This document shows, one piece after another, positions 13,659-28,900 of a stretch of 64,000 nucleotides of DNA; within the stretch, counting starts at the first letter, position 1; the number at the start of each line of letters is the position of its first letter. Origin of the DNA: Nectonema munidae (lineage: Eukaryota > Nematomorpha > Nectonematoida > Nectonematidae); contig JAUIRK010000885.1 in assembly GCA_030549495.1 (NCBI GenBank), positions 930,001 to 994,000 on the forward strand, given 5' to 3'. The notes beneath the pieces are model-generated. The model was not told where the DNA came from, did no database searches, and saw only the letters and a list, made by a program, of their open reading frames with translations. The position numbers were made by a program, and so were the translations under genes.

Positions 13659-14031
13659 CAGGCCGTCGATAAGAGGGAGGGAGGCAAGGCCCCCCCCCCT
13701 CCCATCCCGATGGATTTTTTTTATAGGTAACTTTATCAAGGAGTAGTTGAAACGAAGCTCTTATTGCACTTTCTTTTAGGAGAGACTACACCTCTGCAAT
13801 AACAAAAGAAGAGTATTTGAAAGAGTTTAACTAAAAAAAAAGGCTAATCTTGTTTTAATAAGTATTACTTGGAAACGTGTGTTTTATAATAAAAATTATT
13901 GTACAAGTCAATGAAGCTTAATAATTAAATATGAATAAATACTTGGATGTTGTCTTTGACCAATTTCTATGTTAAAAAATGTACTTTTGCCCCCCCCCCC
14001 CCTCCGTAATGAAACTTCAGCGATGGCACTG
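13659..14031. mobile_element. hAT MITE with 8-bp duplication
   Basis: A perfect 8-bp direct repeat, tatatatc, lies at 13651-13658 and 14032-14039. Between them the ends are CAGGCCGTCGATAAG and (minus strand) CAGTGCCATCGCTGAAG, which are hAT-like. Both subterminal regions have a long C run (13691-13700 and 13990-14002). The 373-bp interior is non-coding. Because the duplication is simple AT-like sequence there is a small chance of coincidence, but the ends agree with it. Confidence 0.75.
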
Positions 14032-14039
14032 TATATATC

Positions 14040-16752
14040 CTAAATTTATCCAAATTCTGAGTTTGTGGTTTGAAATTTATGCTTCGAACATAATATTGAA
14101 AATAATTAAATTGATTAGACCGGTTTTGTTTACAACCATTATAGCATTGTTAGTTAAAAATAAAATTGACAAATATAAAAATTTCAGAAATGTGAAATTT
14201 CGTTCTGTTGCCTCCTACAATTTATTTCTAAATTTTTCCAAAAAATTTTCATTAAAACTTAATTCTAAAATTATTTCGCCTAATTATTACTTTATCCTTC
14301 TATACCTTTTCAAGTTCATATTGGGCCTAAGCAAGTTCAAAATAGAATTAGGCAGGTTGAAATTTGAACTAAGTAAATTCTAATTTAAACTAAGAATATT
14401 CAAAGATTTTGGTAATTACTTTATTTAAAAAATATAATGAATTTTTATATAATATACTAAAAAATATATAAAATTATATTCTACAACATTCTTTCAAACA
14501 TGAACTATTATGCTTATATAACCCAAATTAAATCTATTCGAAAACACTTTGGCTAAAAATATAGGGAAATTGAAATTAGCTACAAGAGATTTATTTTGAA
14601 ACGAGAAAAAAATTCCGTCCTTATAAGATATAAGTTTAGACTTCATAAATTAAAAAAAAATGTTTATAGAGCTATTGTAAGAATAACTGCAATAAATTTA
14701 TAGCTAAAATTCAAGGATTACTCACAAAATTTTTAATAAGAAAATGAATTTTCCTTATCGAATACAATTGTATATATTTTTTAGTGAAAAATTTAGTTTT
14801 TATAAACTATATCTTTATTGAATAAATGTATATAAATTAATTTTATTTTTTGAATTAATCCTAAAATATTTTAGATATTAAACAAAATCTTTGAATATTC
14901 TTAGTACCGATTTGAATTTTCTTAGTGCCAATTTGAACTTGAAAAGTTACAACAAAATTTCATTCTCTGATAATTTTTTATAGGCGCGTTAGGTATCAAA
15001 TAAAAAAAAAATTAGTGTAATTTTTATTTAAGTGATAGTATTGAAAAATGCTCTATGATATTTTGATATAATTATATATTTTACGCATGGCATTACGTTT
15101 TAGAAAATTATTATTATCGAGTTTTTTTCTATTGATATTTTTTATTTTGAATGCCCACCTATTTCTACTTGAATAACAACCAAAAATATACTCAAATCTT
15201 CAAAAATGGACGATTGTATTTAAATAAACACTGAAATACAAATTAGAGAAGTATAATAAGATAAACTACACAAGTTTTCACCAAAAAGAATAATAATTAA
15301 GGAAAGATAGTCGATGAAGTTTAAAGGGATTAGAAAAATGCAAAAATATTTTAGTTTCAAAAAAATTATCCAGGGATATCTTAACGCCTCCATGAAAAGA
15401 TAAAATATATGAAAACTTATACGCACAATCATGTGTAAGATTATTACAACTGAGGGATTTTCAATTTAAAAGTAGCTTCCCAAAAGAGGCCTAAAATGTA
15501 CAGAACAAGATTATATACACTAATAGACAGTGCATTTAGGTTTTCATGAAGAGACCAAACCAGAGGCAAATGCTCCTTCTCAAAATTTTTATCAGCTTGT
15601 CAGTTTTATATTTTTCCAAATGATGCAAAATAATTGATCCTTTTATCCAATAGAGCATATAAAAATTAATCCAAAGATATTTTTTTTAAAAATAAGTTAC
15701 AAATTTTTTAACAAACAAATAATATGCTTCTTGACTCTGAAGTGGCACACCCTACAAATTTTAATAGCTCCAATAATTGTTTCCGGTGTCACGAACAAAA
15801 TTTTTCGGCAGAAGATGTATCGCTAATGAAAAAGAATGCTTACTTAAATGCTACTATACGTGTATAAAATAAAGGAGCGCCAAATTTACCTAGTGGACAT
15901 TTGCCCGTTTAATAAATGAAAAAGGGATATTTGCTCAATCACAAATTTTTTTAGTATTTTTAAATAAGTTAATATGTAAGATGTTAGTTTGTAAGGTTTG
16001 GTAAGTTAGATAGTTGGGAAATTTTAGGTAGTTATTTGGATAGAAGCATACTAGGATACTTTTCGGACTCACACCTCGCTGCTCAAAATTAAATTTTGTA
16101 GTTTGGGCATATAAGCATAAAATAGCACACATAAACGTTATTTTTATAACTTTGAAATTTTAAAAATATATTTATAAATTTAAACATATTTTTTTCGATA
16201 TAAAAAATGCATATATTCTATTTTTAGTTAGTTTTTGTTAAATAACATTTGTTGGCTAGCTATATAACTTGGCAAACAGTAAAAAAGAATGGAATCAAAA
16301 ACCTTAATTCGATCATTATATATTGAATATGAGATGTTCTTTTATTGATAGAATTAGTAATTCATAATAAACATAGGTACTGATAATATAGGCATCTTTA
16401 AAATTTGCTTAAAATGGAGACAGATTATAGAGCACGAAAGATTTTGTCATCACTTAAATTATTACATTCCAACAAATAGAAATAACTCAAACAAAAATAT
16501 CTATGAAGTTAATGAATAAAAACGCAGAAATGCTATGAGCTTCGTAAAAAATAACTAAAAATGTATAAAAATATTTCGAGGAATGTTATTTTCAATATAA
16601 AAGGAAGGATTCGGTTGCGTATGTGAGTTTGTCAGTTTAATAACAGAAAATGGCAAAAAAAATGATTACTTGAGCAAACTTAAGTGGTTGATGGAATTAA
16701 GGGTATGTACAAAAATAAAAATACATGTAATAAAACGTGTGAATATATCATT
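14040..16752. other. A+T-rich; probable 3' flank of the calponin gene
   Basis: No coding sequence was seen. The 3' untranslated region of the minus-strand calponin gene must begin below 16753. A possible polyadenylation signal AATAAA (minus strand) lies near 16341-16346, about 410 bp beyond the stop. A segment at 15561-15600 (cagaggcaaatgctccttct) recurs in altered form at 17216-17260 and looks like a hAT-type end remnant. Confidence 0.4.
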
Positions 16753-16926
16753 TTAAATATGTCGAGTATTTCCGAAATTCATCCCACTTTGGTTGGCACC
16801 TTTATGACTTCCATACTGTAAGCCAATTACCGTCTTTCCTGCGTTTAACACATCAAGACTCCACGTTCGTTTTTCAACTTTAGATTCTTTAGGTCCAAAA
16901 CCTACCACCCCTGGAATGTCATACGC
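16753..16926 (-). CDS. calponin-like gene, terminal exon 4
   Basis: After a TATCTTTTAAG acceptor the exon encodes residues 133-189 and the stop at 16753-16755. It carries the linker with FGPKESKVEKR and the single calponin repeat VIGLQYGSHKGANQSG, ending GNTRHI. This repeat binds actin in the family. Confidence 0.93.
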   Translation of the reverse strand, partial: AYDIPGVVGFGPKESKVEKRTWSLDVLNAGKTVIGLQYGSHKGANQSGMNFGNTRHI

Positions 16927-19900
16927 CTTAAAAGATAACACATGTTTAATTTTCGAGTATCAATAATAATAGTGTTTAAGACAATCCGCCGCAAAGACTT
17001 TTCGAGTAAAATTTTTTTTTTAATTCACAATTTTCAAGAAAATACTTAAAAAGTATATTGCTAACTAACTGGTCAAATAACTAAAAAATAATTTAGTAAC
17101 TTTTTATAACTAGCAAAACTTATTAAAAAAAGCTATATTTGTTTAAAATATTTTGAGATAAAACGAATTAACTAACTTACTTTACTAAGCAAATAACAAT
17201 CAACTATAGTGGCGCAAACAGAGGCAAACGCTTCTTCCAATATTTTTAGCGGGTACAGATATTATCGTTTTAAATATATTATTTTCTTTACTCAAAAAAC
17301 TTTGGACGAATTATCCAGTCAAGTTAATAAAGTGTAATTAATACCTTTCGGCCAATTGAAAGTAGGCAGCAAAGGACAGCGTATAAATTTGTTCCTTCTA
17401 CAAGTTCAATGGTTTGAAACATCTCAGAATCTTGCACTCCAAGACTTTTCGCTACTTTGAGAAAGGAATCTATGTTTGCCATGTAATGAAAAGTCATTTT
17501 TCCTTGACATATTTTTTTGATTGATTTAGGTTTGAGTGTATTTCCAAGTCTGCATTATATTTTAATTGGCATTAAAATACTTCATCTTGACAAGGCATAT
17601 AAGAAGCAAATATTTATAAAAGAAAACATGAATTTATCACTTTATAAAACAAAATAACTTTATTCTACATTTAAATAAAATTTAAAAATTTGAAGCATAC
17701 AGTTAATTATTATATGAAGTGAGGATAATGAAACGAATTATACTTATCTTGTCAGAATATAGGATAAGCAGAAGTTGTTGAGATTCATTATTACCAGAGC
17801 ATGAAAAAGACATGATTTTAATGCTACAAACACTTTAGAGAATATTATTCAAATTAAAAAATATGTTGAATAGCTGTTCTAAAAACATTTTGAACTTAAT
17901 ACTCTCAGAAAAATAACTCAATTTTTATATATTATAATTAATTCCTTAAAGAAGTTTATCAAAGTTTTATAGTACTTTGACAATTGTTTTGGAAAACCAT
18001 AATTACCGATATCATTAACGAATTATTAATATTGAAAATGAACGGCATTTAAGGCCCCCGGTACTAAATTACATATCAATGTAAGAGGGTGATCCAGCAT
18101 TCCTATATTTGGTATATTCAAAAATACACCTTTAAACCTTTGAAAATAATAATAACTTTAGAAAGTAGATCAAATGGAAAGCGTATTTAAAATTTTATTA
18201 GATTCACGAATTAACATTAGGAAATATTATGTGAAAGAAAAGGTATGCAAAATGGATGTGTTCTTATTTTTTGAAAATGGTAGTTAGGTTCAGTCATAAA
18301 CGTCGATAAGGGAGGGTATAGCTGAGCCATTATAAGGATGATTTTGGCTATTCAAATTCAATTTGCCTAATACTTGACAAGTGCTCAACCAATTTCCAAA
18401 TGGGCCCTAATGTGTAAAATTTTGGAAAGCTATTGTCGGGGTTAGGATTAGTATAGAATTGCCATTATTGTTAGTATTAGAGTTAGTGTTGAGATTAGAT
18501 TTAATATTAGCGCAACGGTACATACATGCATACATTTACATATATATAACTCCTTTGAGATATATAAAACTTAATAAGTTTTAAGCAGCCCAGCACCACT
18601 CCTTAGAATCAGCTATGTTCGATGTGATTAGAGTTTGGTGACAGGACTGGGTTCAGTGCTAAGATATACCAGCATACCTTAAAAAAATCTTCACGTACAC
18701 AAGGGGGGAAAATGGCTGTTCTAATTAACCCGTTATCGGCCAGAATAAGCAGACGATATCTAATGTAAAGCAGAAGATTTGTATTAAAAAGCATTTATAA
18801 AAACAGACGATTCATATTTTTGTAAAGTCGACATATGTCGACTGTGGTCGATAACCGGTTTAGCATTTATTCACATTGCTTTCGTAAATACAATATTCAG
18901 AAGTTAATTTTAGAAATTTTTTTATAAAATTGCCGTAGGGGAGGGGAATGTTAAATTTTTTACAAGCCTACCTGGCTGCTGACTTCATAAGGAGAACTCA
19001 TTATATGTGAACTTAAACGAGATATGCTTTGTAAATCCTTATTCCTATCCTACTTCGAAGATTAATGGCATGGTGCGTGGTGCAAGAATGCTGACTTTGC
19101 GACTATATTCTATTACTTTTACTTCTAGAAAGTTTTACGTTGAACTCGCTTCGATAAAACGATATTACACACATACTTTCAAATAACGAAAACTCTGAGT
19201 TACAAATCACATTTTGGACAGAAATGCAAAATAAGGGAGGAGAGTATTGCTGCAGGATTCAATTTCAAAATTAGTATACGCTAAGAGAGTATAAAATTTG
19301 AAATTTAGTTTCCTTTATAAGATTAATATGCTTAAGAGGAGCAAGCCTAGGATAAAGGTACACAGAAAAGAGTAGATGATCAAGAGAGGAAGGGAGAACA
19401 CAGCTTGTGTTGAATAACAATGAGGAATAAAAGTAGAATAAAGTGCCCTACGTTCTTAACAAATAGAGCATTGTTCGTTTAGAATGGTGGCCACTCAACG
19501 CAATTCATACTTCACTTTAGTTCAGGAATACTTCTTGCTTCATTGAAAAAAAGTTTAGTGATGCGATACATTTTGATTGTTGAGTGGTTTTTTTATTTAC
19601 GGTACTTACAAAGATGAGATGGGAGAAATGAGTGACAGAAAAAGTATCCATTTTTGAGAAAAAGAAAGAGCACAGGTGCACCTAGTTACTAAGGTGTGCA
19701 GAATGAGTATAAAGAAAAAAAATTTAGGTTAGTAGTTAGTTAATTAATTAGTTAGTTAGATCTTTAGTAATTCAGTTGGCAAATTAAAAGTCGCATGATA
19801 TATGATGTAAGAGTAAAAGGAAAAAAATAGTTTTTATCATCATATATAATAATAAATATTAAATACATTTTCTAAAAGATGTAGAATTTGTACAAGTAGT

Positions 19901-22900
19901 CATTTAATCACAACTTTTCGGTCCCGAAGACATTTGACTAGAGTAAAGAGAAGATAATACATATAAAGAATTAAATACATAGAATATATAGCAGACAACT
20001 AAGGCAATGTAAACAATGTCCGTCATTGGCAGGTGTACGTTATTGCCAAACTCAATAAAACAACTGTGCACTGGAGGATATAGGCGGGACTACACTCATT
20101 TAAGGAAAAAAGACAAATTTAACAATTAACCACAAATATCTTATCTAATTTCTTTGAAGATTATATAACATATTTTCACAGATGTTGTAATCAAGGGCCT
20201 ATGTGTGCGTGTAACCCTTCCTACTGTTCACCTTAAATGATACCTATCTACGAGCGATTCGAGAAACCAATATGTATATATTCTATAAGGATAAGCAGTT
20301 AATTATATTTAGTTTTCTTTTTGAGATTTTTCAATACAGAACGTCTGTCCATTATAGACATTTCATGTATCTTGTTTACCTGGGTTATTTTCACAAATTT
20401 GTGATTTTCTAATAAATTGGAGTTTTTTATAAAAAGATACTTTTTTGCACTAGTTATTAAATATTAATTTTTTTGTGGAGACAATCTACATGCAAGAAAG
20501 GATCTAAATGGTTTATTTTTAGTGCATCCGGTCGCGTGGTGAATTTTCCTTAATCCAATCTATGGATGACCTGGATATATCATTTTAGATCAAAATTTAT
20601 CCCACAAATTATAGTTAAGTTCATAAAATATTTAACTGTTAATTTAAGTGTTTTCATCGCATCAAGTATAATGATATATATTGGTGATGAAAGGGTAGAA
20701 AGGAGTCGAAAATTGTTCACTGCCATTTTCAAATCGTAAATGCACTTCTGACCGCCATAACAAAAGAAAGGCAGGCATAGAAAGAATAGAAGGAGACTAG
20801 GAAGAATAGAAAATATAAAATAGGGATACAAGATAATATAAAATTTTATTAAGTTCACAGCACAACAAGACAAGAAACACCATCCCCTTTATTAGTGTGA
20901 AGAAGCAGATACCCTTGGCAGAAAGGATAACAAGACAACATATAAAATCATTGGAAGAGTGACAAAGAAGAAAACATCTTAAATGATATAATCACGAGCA
21001 TTTTTATTTATTATTGCAATTTTATACGTAGTGGTCATTTTGAGGTCACACCAGCATTGGAGAGGGCAATGATTGGCCACGACACAGAAATACATACTCT
21101 ATATAATATGCCTAACAATAAAAGGATAATACAATCCAAGTTGATATGTGGCCCCAAAAGTTTATAGTTTCAGTGGCGCTTCAGTGCAAAAGTTTCATTG
21201 ACGCCTCCTGCGTGTTTAGTGCCTGCACGCAGTTGATTTTTTTGTCATTAGAAAAATTTTAAATACCATTTTCAAAAAATAATCTTACAAACAAATATTC
21301 CTAAATTTTTAATATCAAGCTTTTATAGTCTTTTCATGATTAAAATACGTGAAACAAGGTAATGAATATCCACCTATAATAATTGATTTCTTGCTTGTTT
21401 ACAGAATAATATGATCATGCTAGAACACAAATATAAAATATAAACATTACATATGAATAAATGAAAAACAAAGAGGTATAGTGATGTTGTCTAGAAAGCG
21501 AGCGTTGATACAGACCAAGTGTGCACTTTCATTGAAAAAACCCTTGGTACCTTCATCTTTATAGAGAATGTTTAAAAAACACTAGTGTACTAACATGAAT
21601 TTAACAAATGAATATTCTGATGCAAAATTTTCACAAAATTATGAAAGCATCAATTTTTAATTTGAATCAAATTGCTCCTGTGGAGAGTTTTAAATTGGAA
21701 AAACAGAACAAATTTTGATAAGCAGGATTCAAGAACATGTTCCAACAAGTCTGATAGAAGCAAAGTTAAAGAAATCTTGTTCATTAGTAGATTTGTATCT
21801 TATTAATGCAGGGGAAAGTTTAAAACATTTGCTTCAAAATTGATTTCCACTCTTCCGTTAGTTTTCTGTTAAAAATAGCTGAACGTTTTTACATAAAAAA
21901 TCATCGCTAAGTTTGTGCAAACGAAAAGATTTTATAACTTGATTTTTACTCAAGCATATATTATTTCAGAAACTCTAACTGGAACAAAATAACTCAAGTT
22001 TACAGATTTTCACAGAATATAAACATTATGAAAGAAATAATACTTTTTTCACAATTATATTACAAACAAGTTTTGCTAGACGTTAGCGTATATGTAAAAT
22101 TAAATAAACCATAACTCATTTTTAAATGAAATGTAAAATTTTGACTCAAAATCTAAATATGCACTGAATAAACTTGAAATCAACTGGTCGTCGAACTGAA
22201 CGTCTTGAACTTATATAACAAGTCGTTGGAATAAAATTCGTGTTTAATTTTTCCGAGTTTTAAACTAGAATACTCTAATCGAACTTCAAGTAGGTAAATA
22301 TTTTCAATCAACAAAATTTCGTGGAAAAAAACAAAATTTTAAATATTAAGCGTTTCATTTATATTTTAATTTTTGTATGGAAAATTTTTAATTGTTTTTA
22401 AATCTCAATACATTACATTTATATCGTCAAAAGGGTATCATTAGAAGGTTATTTTGACTATGAATCAAAAAATTTGTCAACTAATGGTTCTCTTAGAATT
22501 TTTTGGAAAACCTTTAAAAGGAATTATTGTTAGAGCTATTATTGGATTTTTACCCCCTGAAGAAGCCTTTTAATTTAAATCTGTGACAACTTTTCATTTA
22601 TATGAAATTGAAAAAATACGTACTTCAATAAGAAGCTTATTTTAATTAAAATTCGATTTTCTATATGAGTGAAGAAAGAGCATATTGTGAAAACAATTGC
22701 TAAGTAGTGCATCACCAAATTTTTACTTTAGAAACTTGAGTTAGGGAGTGGAATGCGTATTTATAACTCTTACAATGCAAAGTTATCTTATCAATTCAAT
22801 ATTGAAATTATGTTATCCCTATATTTAGGTTAAAAGTTGGAAAATTAGGATGTGAAAAGAATTAAGTTAATAATTCTATATGCCAAAAAGGAGTAGATGT

Positions 22901-25900
22901 CAAAGTATCAATCTTGAATTCATCATCAAAGAAATAAAAAAAACAAGTCCAGGAAAGAAAATAAAAAATACTTGCAAAGAATAACGCCGTCCTTTAAAAC
23001 TTCGTGAAAATTTGTTCGATCTCCTGAAGTGTTGAAAGTTGAATCTTCGATGGTTTCCGCAATCCATTCTAATAAATTATGAGCGGCATCTTCACAAAAC
23101 TTTTTTTGTAACTAAGAAACATTTATGATAAAAAAGATATTAGAATTAGAGGATAATAAATTAAGGGCACACATCTACCCCTCCTCCCCAATGTGATTTC
23201 AAGAAAGGCGAAAAAGCCTTTAGTCCCCTCAATTCTATATTTTTTTATATTATATAAAAGACTTGTCTGGCTTGTTAGTGGCTTTCATTATTACTTTTCT
23301 TGTTTTAAGAAGTCGAATCAATTCACCTAACCAATTCATTTGACATCAACCAGGCCTGTTGAGAAAAAGTAAGATGAGGGGCTGAGAAAAATCTTTTAGT
23401 TCCTAATCAATATTGCATCGGATAGCGCAGTTGCTGAATAATCTAGTATCGGATAAATTAGGACTGACTGTATTACTAATGAATCTATACAACCCTTTAC
23501 ATACGGTCCTTAGAAGACAAGGACATTTTAAACCTTCGAAAATCAAATACAGAATCGGTTCAATCAAAAATTCTGTTCCTAAATATTTACAAGAGATCAT
23601 TTTTAGAGTCATGGTATCAACTGTTCTCCGATGTTGTGGGACTTTTTGACAAGTTATTTTTTAGAAACTTATGAAACCTGGATTTGTGCAATCGATAATA
23701 GTCAATAGCTTTCTTTATGGAACTCGAGTGCTTCATTTCCAAGTGTCTTTTTAACAATTTAAGCTTTAGAAAAGTAGATGCTAACACTTTAAAACACAAA
23801 AGACATTTAGGTTCCTCTTCCCTGAGAGATGTCAATGCGGTAAAACTAAATGTTCAGTATGAGTCGGTTATATTTATAAAAAAAATGCACATTTATTTGT
23901 ATAAAGTCAGACTTGAAAAGCAATAAAAAAGTAAAAATAGTTTAACTCAGTTCAAAGAATTTTTTTATTCTTTTAAATGTGACTTATTGGCAAAAATTGC
24001 AAATGACCTAATATGGATGCAATATGATGTGTAAGACGATCCATTGAATAACCCCTTCTCGGTACCTGTGGAACCGCTTTACAATCTTAGAGCGGACTGT
24101 GTACGTAGTCCATGTAGTTATCCGCAGTTAAGGTGCGATTGGGAGCTTACAGGGCAAGTATAAAGTCGGGTAATAATGTGAAGTGTTCATTAGACAAAAA
24201 TGATAAATTTTAAAAATTATAAAAAAAAGTTCACGCCCCCCCCCCCATTTTTGAGAATGTACGTCCCTGTAACTAATCTATATAATTACCCAGGTTGTGA
24301 AGTCAGAGTCGGTGGAATCGGATAAAGGGATAGGAGTCGGAATCGAATAAAATTTAAGAATCATAGTCGAAGTTGAAAATTTTAAAATAATGAAAAAATA
24401 AGTTTATTTTTTGTAAGCATATGAAGTAGCCCTTGTTTAGTCGAAGTGGGAACTAAGTGTTACGTTTAAATACATGAAATTTTAAGTATTTAGCATTGGA
24501 GTAGGATTTTTTCCTCCGTCTCTACAACTCTGAAAGGACTAATATAAATTAATTGATTAATCGGTCCATGTAGTCAATTAGGTAGTTTGTTCAAAGATTA
24601 TTCACTTGTTCAAATTGCCTGTTATTAAAACGTTTTAAATACTTTAAATAATTTATTTTATGAAAAAATAAATTTTATTAAGATGTGGAAGTAAGGTATA
24701 AAATTGTGTAATAAAACATTATCCCTATTTTTCTTTTATAAAAAACTGATTTATAAGCAACCAATGCCCAGGATGTTCTAGGAATTAGAAATTTATAATT
24801 AAAAAACATGGATAAGTAATGTAAATCATAATCATTAATCATTAAATGCCTTAAAATTCTTGGGGAATTTTGTCGCAAAAAAAGTTAAAGCAAAGCCTAC
24901 TAACTTTAGATCAATTCAAAAATAGGTTCAATATTTTTTTATGAAAAGTAGAAAACCTTAGGGTAGAAAGTGGTTTAAAAATTTGCAACAAATGCAGAAT
25001 TCTGAATTGGTAAAGACTAGTCTTGAAATAGTATCTAAGCAAAATTAACTCACACACCTTGCGAAAATCTCAACTATGCAAAACAAACATTACATGCACA
25101 CACATAGCAAAAAATCAAACTCGAAAAGACATGGCACAATTCTACTGCTAGGGGGGACAAAACGAAAGAGCGACTGTCATCAATGAGAATATTGTGAAGA
25201 GATACAATCTCGAGAGAAAATCAAAGCACAGTTATAGATTCATTTTGCCCCCCCCCCCGAAACTCTCTTGAAATATATAAATGCATCAAATATATTGCAT
25301 CTTTATCCTTAGATATTGGTTATATTTAATGTTTGCGTTTTCTTTATCAAGATTTCTTAGAATAGTTGGCAATGTTTTCAATTTTCTTAAATTTTTTGTT
25401 AATAAAACTTAGTACAAATAATTTTATTTTAATTAATTTATAGCGTATAACTTAAAGATTGCAATAGCTAATTTATATAAATTAAAAGTTTGTAGAATAT
25501 TTCTTCCAAAAATTACCTTCAATTTCTAATTAAAAATTTAAATTCACGGCTACATACCTATCGATTCATAGACCCATATCCTAAATCAAATTTCAAACAA
25601 TTTACTTTACTGAGTGAATATATGTGTAGATAGAATATGAAGATTATATAAGATGATTCTTTGTTTTTCTGTGTTACTAATCATGCTTGATAACATTTCG
25701 TTGTTTTAAATTTTAAAATTTAATTTTACGCAACAATGCATTTCAGTGCAGAGTAATTAACCTAACCAATTCATTTGATATGAACCCAGCTTGTTGACAA
25801 TTAGTGAGATGAGAGGCTGAGAAATATCGTTTAGCTCCTAATCAATATTGCATCGGATAGTGGGGTTGTCAAATAATCTGCTGTCGGATAAATGAGGATA

Positions 25901-28900
25901 TCCAAACAGAATTGGATAATGAGTATTACCAATGAGTCCTCTAATACAACCCTTTCCGTTTGGTCTTTAGAAGACAAAGATATGTTTTTAACCTTCGAAC
26001 ACCAAAGATAAAATCGGTTCAACCAAAAATTCAGCTCCCTAAAGATTTACAAAAGCGATCATTTTAGTCATGGTATAAAACCTCCACTTGGTTAGAGCAT
26101 AGCATATGTAACAGACTATACAAATAGACGGTGACTCTTAGTTTCAATTACTGGTAAATGGCAATAAGGAGGGATAAAGACTTAATTACATCTGATGAGT
26201 AGTAATCTATCATATATGAATGATTTTGTTCCCTTGTTGAGCTTGAAGATTTGTTCATAAACTTTCTAAAAATTTTCGGAGTAGCGGTCTAACTATAATT
26301 TTTTAATAGCTCGGGGTCTCATTTAAAAATAATAAATCAAAATATAAATTACTGTACAGACTCAATTGTTTATTCAAAAATTGTCTGATCAATCCAAATC
26401 TCAATGGGATCGATGCATCTTTGTCTAAACCAGTTTGTCTAACTTTCGCTGTTTTAGCCAATGCAACTCTCATATCATTACTCACTTCCAATCTGCTTCA
26501 GGATTTAGATTCAATGGCAAGTAGCATGAAAAACGCTTACTCACACTCATATGTGTGGCAAATAGTATCAGGGTTTTCAAAGCAATCTTTGCAAGCATAG
26601 GACTTTCCCATTTCAATAAAAAATCGTTATGAGATATTTCAGAAAAACATGTTTTGGAACTCCTCAATCATTAACCAAATCAATAAACTGTTCTTGAATT
26701 AAGAAGTCTTCTGAGGTCAGATTACTAATCGAGATTAAAAAACGGGTTTTGATTAATTGATAGTATTTTTCAAATTTTTGGAGATTAACAAAATGAAGAG
26801 AAATTTCTTGGTATGCTACACGGTGTTTTATGGCCTCCATGATATCTTTATTAATGAAAATCGTATTTTCATCAACAAATATGTTCGAAAATCGAGCAAA
26901 ATTTTTCTTGTCAAAGAATGCAATTCTACAATGGGGTACTCTTATTTATTTCCCTTGCATAGCAAGGTTAAAGGAATTCATATATTCAAATATGTTTACT
27001 AAAAATAATTTAAATATACGAAAACGGACATCAGAAAATTCTGCATGCATGTTTAGTTTGCCTTCCAGAAATTGCTGGATTCCTTTTCATAGTATCGCTT
27101 GCTAAATTTTCCTTTGGAAAGCCACCTCACGTTTGAGTGCAGCAAGAGTTTTTTAAATCTGAAAACAAATAAGATTTGAAGCATTTGCTTTAATGAAATA
27201 CACTGTTTTAATGATTTCATTGAAAACATTTTTCAACTCATTGGGTATAGTTTTATGGCTTGGCGCACTGGGTACCAATTACATTTTGAGATTTTGCTTA
27301 GCCAGATTTCGACGTAATACCATGTACTGTAAAATTTTTCATCCCTTTGTCAAATGTTTCTCTTATAGTTGTTCTATTGCTAAGTTTCGAAAAATTAAAA
27401 ATTGTCTACCAGGTTCTTGTCATATACATATTGTACATAAACACAAGGCTGAGAAAAGTTTGCAGCATCCATCGTTTCATTAATCTGAGCAAAAAAGTTA
27501 AAAATCGAATTCCGAATCAATAAAACCACGTCTGGCATGCCATTAGACACCTCTTCTATTAGCCTTCTAACGGTATCGTTTGACAGGAAGCTATGCTTCA
27601 ACTTCTTAGCACTTCAATATATCTTTGCAGCAAGGTAATATTAACTGTTCTGTTATGTGACTTTTTGATAACGGATATTTTTTAAAACTTTTCAAACCAT
27701 GCATAATATTTTGGAAAAACATTCCTGTTATTTATCAAACATGAATTTGTGCAATCGTTCAGCCAATAGTTTTGTTTACCGAACTAGAGTGCTTCACTAC
27801 CAGCGTAAGCTTCACTTGACTAGCTTTAAAAAAGTGGATGCTAATAATTCAGAACACTTATGTTCATCTTCCCCACCAGACTTTATTTCAGTAAAACAAA
27901 TTTAAAGCATTAGTCGTCATATTTCTTTTTTTAGCCGTTAAAAAAATGCACATTTACAAATTAGGCCTTGAAAAACAATATAATAAAAAAATAGTACTCA
28001 ATTGAAAGACTAACTTATTTATTCTTTTTAAATGTGATTTATTGGCAAAAGATCCATTATGGGTGCAATATTTTGGGGAAAACAGTTCACTCAGTGCCCC
28101 CTTCTCGATCCGCATTAAACTTCTTGGCCGCAGCGCGGACTCCAGTTTGAAAACCACTGAGCTAGAAGGCTGATGCAATCAGAATTACAAACAAGGTAAT
28201 TTGACTTCATAAAATCTGTACAGTTGTGGTGGGATTGTGAGCTTACAGTGCAAGTATAATGTCGGGTAATAATAGTGGTGTGTTCTTTGGAAAAAAATTC
28301 TTTTATAATACATTTTGAAAATTATAAAAAAAAGTTCACTCCCTGACTTGGGAATGTACATTCCCAGAGTCCGAGGGTAATCCCTGATTTACCTTTAGAG
28401 TTTAGACGCTATTTTAGATTGAAAGCTGAGAACTTTTAGATAAACTAACTGCTGTAAAGTATATTTTTGATATGATTGATAAAAATGTGAGTCTTTTTAT
28501 TATGAGCTAAGGGTACATTTCACAATTGACGAACATTTATATTCTTATCAAGGATATGTTCCGGCGAGATATAATATGCTGAACAAAGCCGCTAGATTCG
28601 GTATTAAGATTTTTCGAGTCTGTGAGAATGTAAATAGTTTTATTTTGCGTTCATTTGTTTACGGTGGAAAAAGAAGAAAAAAGAGAAGTAGGTCTTGCTG
28701 AAAAAGTAGTTTTTTACTTATGTCAACCAATGGAAATATTTTTCAATAGAAACTTTACATCTTTAATCTTTAATTTTTAATGACAAAATTATTATCTATG
28801 GGCTTCAATGACTGGAAGATAAGGTTTAAATAGGGTTGCCAGACGTCCGGTTTTTCCAGGTCATGTCCCGCATTGACACTTCTGGGACACCCTTATTGTC

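Larger units (their letters stand above)
17550..22971 (-). other. intron 2 of the calponin-like gene
   Basis: The 5.4-kb intron is A+T-rich. Two elements are recognisable, a TTAA MITE at 18725-18863 and a Penelope-like remnant at about 21636-22080. The rest, including 18870-21630, shows no gene. The 97-codon minus-strand frame at 20580-20873 is hydrophobic but lacks family features and splice context. Confidence 0.7.

Noticed and set aside
13979-14383. 134-codon plus-strand frame
   Set aside because: It starts inside the hAT MITE, runs through a C homopolymer, and has no family features.
20580-20873. 97-codon hydrophobic minus-strand frame
   Set aside because: No homology features, no splice sites that fit the neighbouring calponin exons, and composition typical of A+T-rich noise.
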